From contig JAIRMK010000064.1 of assembly GCA_031258755.1 (NCBI GenBank), forward strand, positions 1 to 10,614: a stretch of DNA of 10,614 nucleotides, in the 5' to 3' direction. The stretch's first letter is position 1. Each line of letters opens with the position of its first letter. Source of the stretch: Prevotellaceae bacterium (lineage in GTDB: Bacteria > Bacteroidota > Bacteroidia > Bacteroidales > UBA932). Both the position numbers and the translations under genes were made by a program. Below the pieces are notes generated by a model that was not told the origin of the DNA, searched no databases, and saw nothing but the letters and a program-made list of their open reading frames with translations. Positions 6,725-10,614 of the stretch are shown one piece after another.

Positions 6725-6785
6725 CGGAGAACGGAGAAAGGGGAACGGGGAACGGAAAGTAGCAGTTGGCAGTAGCGGTTGGCAG
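6725..6785 (+). repeat. Purine-rich upstream module, copy 2
   Basis: GGAGAACGGAGAAAGGGGAA-type words are followed by AGCAGTTGGCAGTAGCGG and GTTGGCAGTA. It starts directly after the stop codon at 6724 and ends about 90 bp before the first FISUMP gene. It aligns closely with copy 3 at 8156-8209. Confidence 0.65.
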
Positions 6786-6876
6786 TATTTGAATTATGAA
6801 TGATTTTTCTTAATTACAGTAGGGCGCTTAATGCCTTACACTTTACGCTTAACTTATAAATTAAAAAATAAACAAT

Positions 6877-8130
6877 ATGAAACATGTGATAAAAAAACAA
6901 TGTAACAAATTCCCCTTTTGGGGACTGAAGGGGTTGTTGTTGGCGGCTTTAAGTGGCCTTGGCGTAGTAGCGTTTGCGCAGGGTGCGGAGGTTTGTGCCG
7001 GCACGACTTATACAATAGTCAGTACGGCGGATGCTTCCGCAGGGGCTACGTACCAGTGGCTGGAAAATGGGAATCTCATTTCCGGCGCCTCGGCGGCGGA
7101 TTACACCGTGCCGAATAATAAAAAAGTGGGGTTTTACACGTACATCCGGCAGGCGAAATCTGTGGATTGCAGTGAATGGCAGTCGTCGAATGAGTTTGCG
7201 GTGACGGTGTTTGATTGTTCTTTCTCGGCCGGCACGGCAACAAGCGCTACAGCTACCTTCATAGATCCACGTGACGGGAAGCATTATAAAACGGTGGTGA
7301 TGCCCGATGGCCGGACATGGTTTGCGCAGAATTTGAATTACACGAAAGATTTGACGTTTAATACGTATGCTAATGAGGCAAACGGCAAGCCGTACATAGG
7401 TATTGATTATAGCGGCGTTCTTGCAATTGGTTCATATTGGTGTCCGGCGGTAAATGGTTCTGTAGTATCAGGTACTGAGGCGGATTGTCGCACGTATGGC
7501 GCGCTTTATACATGGGAGACGGTCATGATGCTGGATGGGAAGTATGCCGATGACACAAAAACAAGCAGTGCGTGGGATGAGTCGTGGATAAAGGATAGTT
7601 ATTACACTTCGGGAGCGCCCGCTACTACGCCCAATGCCGATAAGAACAGTGCACGTGGCGTGGTTGCTGCTAAAGGTGGTGGCCGGGGTATTTGCCCTAT
7701 GGGTTGGCATGTGCCAACCATCCGTGAATGGACGTACTTGTTGGATAAGGTTGACGGTGATGGTTCCGGTACGGTCTTTTCTGACCAGTTCCCTCCTTCT
7801 ACCGAACTATGGTTAGGCAATGATGTTGGAGCCAAGCTAAAGTCGGCTGGTACATATTCCGGTTCCGATCCGGGCGACGGCACGTGGTATACATATAATT
7901 TACCTCAAGTTGTTGCTCCCCTAACCGGCTTTGACGCCCAACCTGCAGGAGTCTGCAATCCGGACCCGTCCGAATTCAGAAACCGTGGTCTGTCTGCTTC
8001 CCTATGGACTTCTACGGCTTACCCTGGTAACAATGCGGCAAGAGTGGAGTTCTACTACAGTAGAATAACGGCCGTGAGTGCTATAAACACCCATCGGCAC
8101 AGATGGTCCGTGCGCTGTATAAAGGATTAA
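6877..8130 (+). CDS. Secreted FISUMP-domain protein, paralogue 1
   Basis: 417 residues. A Sec signal peptide (KKQCNKFPFWGLKGLLLAAL...VVAFA) is cleaved before Gln35. Residues about 37-114 form an Ig-like or PKD-like domain (TYQWLENGNLISGASAADYTV, ending AVTVFDC). Residues about 128-417 are a Fibrobacter succinogenes major paralogous (FISUMP) domain: DPRDGKHYKTVVMPDGRTWFAQNLNY (130-155), CRTYGALYTWETVM (204-217), GICPMGWHVPTIREWTYLLD (271-290), LWTSTAY and the ending WSVRCIKD. FISUMP domains occur in secreted or lipid-anchored proteins of Bacteroidota and Fibrobacteres, and their function is not well established. There is no lipobox Cys and no recognisable type IX sorting domain. It is the first of two tandem paralogues, with ATGs 1421 bp apart. 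The A-rich leader has no clear -7 element, so the promoter is unknown. Confidence 0.9.
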   Translation: MKHVIKKQCNKFPFWGLKGLLLAALSGLGVVAFAQGAEVCAGTTYTIVSTADASAGATYQWLENGNLISGASAADYTVPNNKKVGFYTYIRQAKSVDCSEWQSSNEFAVTVFDCSFSAGTATSATATFIDPRDGKHYKTVVMPDGRTWFAQNLNYTKDLTFNTYANEANGKPYIGIDYSGVLAIGSYWCPAVNGSVVSGTEADCRTYGALYTWETVMMLDGKYADDTKTSSAWDESWIKDSYYTSGAPATTPNADKNSARGVVAAKGGGRGICPMGWHVPTIREWTYLLDKVDGDGSGTVFSDQFPPSTELWLGNDVGAKLKSAGTYSGSDPGDGTWYTYNLPQVVAPLTGFDAQPAGVCNPDPSEFRNRGLSASLWTSTAYPGNNAARVEFYYSRITAVSAINTHRHRWSVRCIKD

Positions 8131-8155
8131 ATTAATGTGCTAATGTGACTAATTA

Positions 8156-8209
8156 ACGGAGAAAGGGAGAACGTGAAAGTAGCAGTAAGCAGTAGCGGTT
8201 GGCAGTATT
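8156..8209 (+). repeat. Purine-rich upstream module, copy 3
   Basis: ACGGAGAAAGGGAGAACG is followed by AGCAGTAAGCAGTAGCGG and GTTGGCAGTA. It lies about 90 bp before the second FISUMP gene and is clearly homologous to 6725-6785. Further homology (CTTAACTTATAAATTAAAAA) continues to each ATG, so gene and leader were duplicated together. Confidence 0.65.
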
Positions 8210-8297
8210 ACCGGAGAAATTCATAACTTCTATAACTACTTAATTGGCTCGCTTCACGCTTTACTCTTAACTTATAAATTAAAAAAACTAAACAAAT

Positions 8298-9554
8298 ATG
8301 AAAACCATAATAAAAAAACAATGTAAAAAATTCCCCTTGTGGGGATTAAAAGGACTTTTGTCAATGGCTTTGAGCGCTTCAGGCATGGTGGCGCATGCGC
8401 AGGGTGCGGAAGTATGCACCGGCACACCTTATACAATAGCCAGTATGGTGGATGCGTCCGGGGTTTCTACGTACCGGTGGCTGGAGAACGGGCAAATCAT
8501 TTCCGGCGCCTCAGCGACGGATTACACCGTGCCAAATAATAAAGTAGTGGGGTTTTACACGTACGTCCGGCAGGCGAAATCTGCAGATTGCAGTGAATGG
8601 CAGTCGTCGAATGTGTTTGCGGTGACGGTGTTTGATTGTTCTTTCTCGGCCGGCACGGTGACAAGCGCTACAGCTACTTTCATAGATCCGCGTGACGGGA
8701 AGCGTTATAAAACGGTGGTGATGCCCGATGACCGGACATGGTTTGCGCAGAATTTGAATTACACGAAAGATTTGACGTATAATGCGTATGCTAATGAGGC
8801 AAACGGCAAGCCGTACGTGGCTATTGATTATAGCGGCGCCCCTGCCATTGGTTCATATTGGTGTCCGGCGGTAGAGGGTTCTGTAGTATCAGGTACTGAG
8901 GCGGACTGCCGCACGTATGGCGCGCTTTATACATGGGAGACGGTCATGATGCTGGATGGGAAGTATGCCGATGACACAAAAACAAGCAATGCGTGGGATG
9001 CGTCGTGGACGTCGGATAATTATTATCCTTTAGGTTCAGGTGCGCCTGCTACTACGCCCAATGCCGATAAGAACAATGCACGTGGCGGGACTTATACGAA
9101 AGGTGGCGGCAGGGGAATTTGTCCTATGGGTTGGCATGTGCCAACCATCCGTGAATGGGCGTTCATGTTGGATAAGGTTGACGGTGATGGTTCCGGTACG
9201 GCCTTTTCTGACCAGTACCCTGATCAATCCAGCCCATGGTTAGGCAATGATGTGGGGGCCAAGCTAAAGTCGGCAGGTACATATACTGGCTCCGACCCTG
9301 GCGATGGCAGGTGGCTTGCATATACTTTACCTAGTGCTCCCTTGACCGGCTTTGATGTCCAACCTGCTGGTTCCATTAGTCCGGGTCCGGCCTCGAACTT
9401 CGCCAATCGTGGCATGAATGCTCCGTTGTGGACATCTACTGCTATTTCCATTACCACTTCAGCTAGAATGGATTTCTCCTACTCTACAGTGAAGGCCAAA
9501 ACTCATATGAACACCAATCGGTTTAGTTTTGCCGTGCGCTGCGTAAAAGACTAA
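8298..9554 (+). CDS. Secreted FISUMP-domain protein, paralogue 2
   Basis: 418 residues, same architecture as the upstream copy: signal peptide cleaved before Gln35 (VAHA|Q), Ig-like region 37-114, and FISUMP domain from about 128 (DPRDGKRYKTVVMPDDRTWF) to the terminal FAVRCVKD. Residues 131-230 differ from paralogue 1 at only 9 of 100 positions. The last 50 residues match at only 24 of 50, with a Leu/Met-Asn/Ser-rich replacement between LWTSTA and VRC. Synonymous differences also rise in the divergent part, which suggests different ages for the two segments, as after gene conversion of the 5' portion. The invariant patches (NRG, LWTSTA, VRC.KD) keep the fold intact, so both genes look functional. 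The intergenic cloverleaf lies 48 bp downstream. Confidence 0.9.
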   Translation: MKTIIKKQCKKFPLWGLKGLLSMALSASGMVAHAQGAEVCTGTPYTIASMVDASGVSTYRWLENGQIISGASATDYTVPNNKVVGFYTYVRQAKSADCSEWQSSNVFAVTVFDCSFSAGTVTSATATFIDPRDGKRYKTVVMPDDRTWFAQNLNYTKDLTYNAYANEANGKPYVAIDYSGAPAIGSYWCPAVEGSVVSGTEADCRTYGALYTWETVMMLDGKYADDTKTSNAWDASWTSDNYYPLGSGAPATTPNADKNNARGGTYTKGGGRGICPMGWHVPTIREWAFMLDKVDGDGSGTAFSDQYPDQSSPWLGNDVGAKLKSAGTYTGSDPGDGRWLAYTLPSAPLTGFDVQPAGSISPGPASNFANRGMNAPLWTSTAISITTSARMDFSYSTVKAKTHMNTNRFSFAVRCVKD

Positions 9555-9602
9555 TTAGTGATTAATGCTTAGTGGTTAATGGTTAATGAAGAGTGTCAGA
9601 TG

Positions 9603-9697
9603 CCCTGTTCGGACAAGGTTCTACCTTGTCTGGGATATCGCGGCAGGCTTAGCCTGCCTGAATACATCGAATGAGGAAAATCCTCATCCGAACGGGG
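9603..9697. repeat. Regular cloverleaf-forming palindromic element
   Basis: Outer arms 9603-9612 and 9688-9697 pair over 10 bp (one G-T). Inside are three perfect hairpins, each with a 7-bp stem and 3-nt loop: 9613-9629 (ACAAGGT/ACCTTGT), 9642-9658 (GGCAGGC/GCCTGCC) and 9671-9687 (ATGAGGA/TCCTCAT). They are separated by two 12-nt linkers sharing an ATCG core and repeat every 29 nt. The first and third hairpins abut the outer stem. It is not a tRNA: loops are 3 nt and there is no T-loop. No T run follows, so it is not a standard terminator. It may be a dispersed repeat or a non-autonomous mobile element. Confidence 0.8.
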
Positions 9698-9770
9698 GGG
9701 TCTAATATCTAAAAGTCTAACATCTATTATCTATGCGCTAATAAACAACAACAATAAATAAATTGGATTA

Positions 9771-9834
9771 TAAAAACGTTTCCCTGTAAACCCTGTGTCT
9801 TTCTTGCGAAAGGCAATCTTACAGGGCTGAAACG
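9771..9834 (-). terminator. Rho-independent terminator of the CopG-like gene
   Basis: On the minus strand CGTTT (9830-9834) and CCCTGTAA (9819-9826) pair with TTACAGGG (9782-9789) and AAACG (9777-9781), with a 3-nt bulge and an inner CTTTC/GAAAG hairpin in the loop. A TTTTT run follows (9772-9776). It starts 14 bp past the gene's stop codon. Confidence 0.7.
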
Positions 9835-9847
9835 GAATTAAGGTTGT

Positions 9848-10087
9848 TCAAATTTTTTGGCAGCCTTTTTTCGTTCCGCGCATCACGTCCAGTTCTGTAA
9901 AGTTATTTTGTGCGGACATCCGTTCCCCTTCGGAAAAGAGTTCTTGCCACCTTTGTTTCCGGTTGATGTAGGTGATGGTAGCTTCCTTGATTAAATCGAC
10001 GCGGGAGCGTTTTTCCGCTGCAACAAACCGGTCTATCTGCCGCAGTAGATCTTCTTGTAAAGGGACAGAAACAACGATTGTATTCAT
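9848..10087 (-). CDS. CopG-type ribbon-helix-helix protein, apparently an orphan antitoxin
   Basis: 79 residues. The N-terminus is a classic ribbon-helix-helix: strand NTIVVSVPL (2-10), helix A EDLLRQIDRFVAAEKRS (12-28) and helix B RVDLIKEATITYINRKQR (29-46), followed by a charged tail that in antitoxins binds the toxin. Such proteins dimerise and bind operator DNA, often repressing their own promoter. A MazF/PemK- or RelE-type toxin gene would normally overlap or follow the end of this gene; instead a terminator comes 14 bp later and no toxin frame is seen, so it is either an orphan or a plain regulator. It is divergent from folB, with overlapping promoters, and could influence folB. The start ATG at 10087 is supported by a -7 element upstream. 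Confidence 0.75.
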   Translation of the reverse strand: MNTIVVSVPLQEDLLRQIDRFVAAEKRSRVDLIKEATITYINRKQRWQELFSEGERMSAQNNFTELDVMRGTKKGCQKI

Positions 10088-10121
10088 ACTATATTTGTTT
10101 TTAAGTAGTGATTTTCTTTTC

Positions 10122-10152
10122 TTGCAAAGGTATAAAAAAAAACTTACATTTG
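10122..10152 (+). promoter_or_regulatory. folB promoter
   Basis: TTG at 10122-10124, a 20-nt spacer, then TACATTTG at 10145-10152, an exact -7 match. Transcription would start near 10159, just before the ATG at 10165. This excludes the upstream in-frame ATG at 10108 as the folB start. Confidence 0.65.
10125..10132 (-). promoter_or_regulatory. -7 element of the CopG-like gene
   Basis: On the minus strand this is TACCTTTG, an exact TAnnTTTG match 37 nt before the ATG at 10087. It lies inside the folB promoter spacer, so the two promoters overlap face to face. No good -33 box is visible. Confidence 0.5.
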
Positions 10153-10164
10153 TCCTTTTTGACT

Positions 10165-10515
10165 ATGGAGACAATTGAGTTACGCCGCATGGAATTTTTT
10201 GCCTACCACGGGCACTTGCCCGAAGAGCGGCTTCTGGGTAATTATTTTTACGTGGATGTAGCGGCAGACGCCGATTTGAGCAAGGCGGTAGAGAGTGACT
10301 GCTTAGACGATACGGTTAATTATCAGCAGATTTATGAGGTGGTGAAGCGTGAGATGGACATTCCGTCGCGGCTGCTTGAGCATGTAACCGGCCGCATTGT
10401 CAAGGCTTTGTATGCCGAAGTGCCGGGGATAAAGCGACTTTCTGTGAAGGTTACCAAGCAAAATCCGCCTTTGGGTGGAAAAACAGAAAGCTCTTCTATA
10501 CAGATTATTAAATAA
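10165..10515 (+). CDS. folB: Dihydroneopterin aldolase
   Basis: 116 residues from the ATG at 10165, a typical length. It cleaves 7,8-dihydroneopterin to 6-hydroxymethyl-7,8-dihydropterin and glycolaldehyde in folate synthesis; the enzyme is a cytosolic homo-oligomer. Family signatures are intact: FFAYHGHLPEERLLGNYFYVDV (11-32), DDTVNYQQIYEVV (48-60) with Tyr53, PSRLLEHVTGRIV (67-79) with Glu72, and VKVTKQNPPLGG (94-105) with Lys98, matching Tyr54, Glu74 and Lys100 of the S. aureus enzyme. The start at METIELRRM is preferred over the ATG at 10108 because that 19-residue extension is translated promoter DNA. It stands alone, with an RHH gene divergent upstream and a new promoter downstream. Confidence 0.95.
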   Translation: METIELRRMEFFAYHGHLPEERLLGNYFYVDVAADADLSKAVESDCLDDTVNYQQIYEVVKREMDIPSRLLEHVTGRIVKALYAEVPGIKRLSVKVTKQNPPLGGKTESSSIQIIK

Positions 10516-10559
10516 TAAAATATAAATTTTTAACAAATGTAGTGCAAATATTTGTACTA

Positions 10560-10594
10560 TATTTTTGCGGGTTGGTAAAAAATTCTTACCTTTG
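10560..10594 (+). promoter_or_regulatory. Promoter for a gene downstream of the window
   Basis: TTG at 10565-10567 (within TTTTTG), a 19-nt spacer, then TACCTTTG at 10587-10594. A second possible -7 (TATTTTTG, 10560-10567) overlaps the -33 region. Transcription would begin near 10601, so a leader or RNA gene starts at the window edge; an ATG at 10612 may or may not be its start. Confidence 0.6.
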
Positions 10595-10614
10595 CGCTCC
10601 ATTTTGGACAAATG

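Noticed and set aside
7968..8130. Diversity-generating retroelement variable region at the FISUMP C-terminus
   Set aside because: Differences between the paralogues are not limited to adenine positions of one template and include many C, T and G changes. No reverse transcriptase or template repeat lies in the window.
9603..9697. tRNA or tRNA-like gene
   Set aside because: Four stems are present, but all loops are 3 nt, the linkers are 12 nt, and there is no anticodon loop, T-loop or CCA region.
9603..9697. CRISPR array with 29-nt period
   Set aside because: The hairpins have different sequences; only the geometry repeats, so there is no direct repeat.
9555..9847. Toxin gene partner of the CopG-like protein
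   Set aside because: No minus-strand frame of useful length follows the stop codon; a terminator and the cloverleaf occupy the space.
10108..10164. 19-residue N-terminal extension of FolB
   Set aside because: It spans the -7 element and lies before the expected transcription start; the family's N-terminus begins at METIELRRM.

Overview
The window looks like a chromosomal segment of a Bacteroidota bacterium, most likely Bacteroidales. Start regions carry the phylum's -7 element (TAnnTTTG), leaders are A-rich without Shine-Dalgarno sequences, secreted proteins begin at a Gln after the signal peptide, and the two folate/deoxyribose enzymes plus the FISUMP and CHU_C-type Ig-like domains fit. I cannot name a genus. 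Family assignments come from reading motifs; no database search was possible.

Layout. 1-1187 (minus) is a partial ATP-binding protein of the AAA-like family that usually ends in a nuclease-like domain; its C-terminus lies outside the window. 1460-2074 (plus) is a small AT-rich gene resembling a domain of phage polyvalent proteins, whose end overlaps the end of ftcD by 29 bp. 2046-4517 (minus) is a tight deoC-ftcD operon (3-bp gap), with a small ribbon-helix-helix-type gene just upstream (4565-4771). A likely terminator for ftcD lies inside the polyvalent-like gene (1870-1899).

4772-5608 has no protein gene. It holds a clear plus-strand promoter followed by a long imperfect hairpin of about 180 nt, a good candidate for a structured RNA (perhaps 6S-like), then AT-rich low-complexity repeats. 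5609-9554 (plus) is a secreted-protein locus: one Ig-like protein with a short C-terminal repeat, then two tandem FISUMP paralogues. All three genes share a purine-rich upstream module. The paralogues are about 91% identical in the middle but about 48% identical over their last 50 residues.

9603-9697 holds a very regular DNA cloverleaf: three 7-bp hairpins with 3-nt loops, separated by two 12-nt linkers and closed by a 10-bp stem. It is followed by an orphan CopG-type antitoxin-like gene (minus) with its own terminator, which is divergent from folB (plus) over overlapping promoters. The window ends in a strong promoter for a downstream gene.

Functionally, ftcD (one-carbon units from formiminoglutamate to tetrahydrofolate) and folB (pterin branch of folate synthesis) are housekeeping genes, and deoC recycles deoxyribose phosphate. 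The accessory content is the ATPase, the polyvalent-like gene, the surface-protein array, the orphan regulator and the structured repeats.
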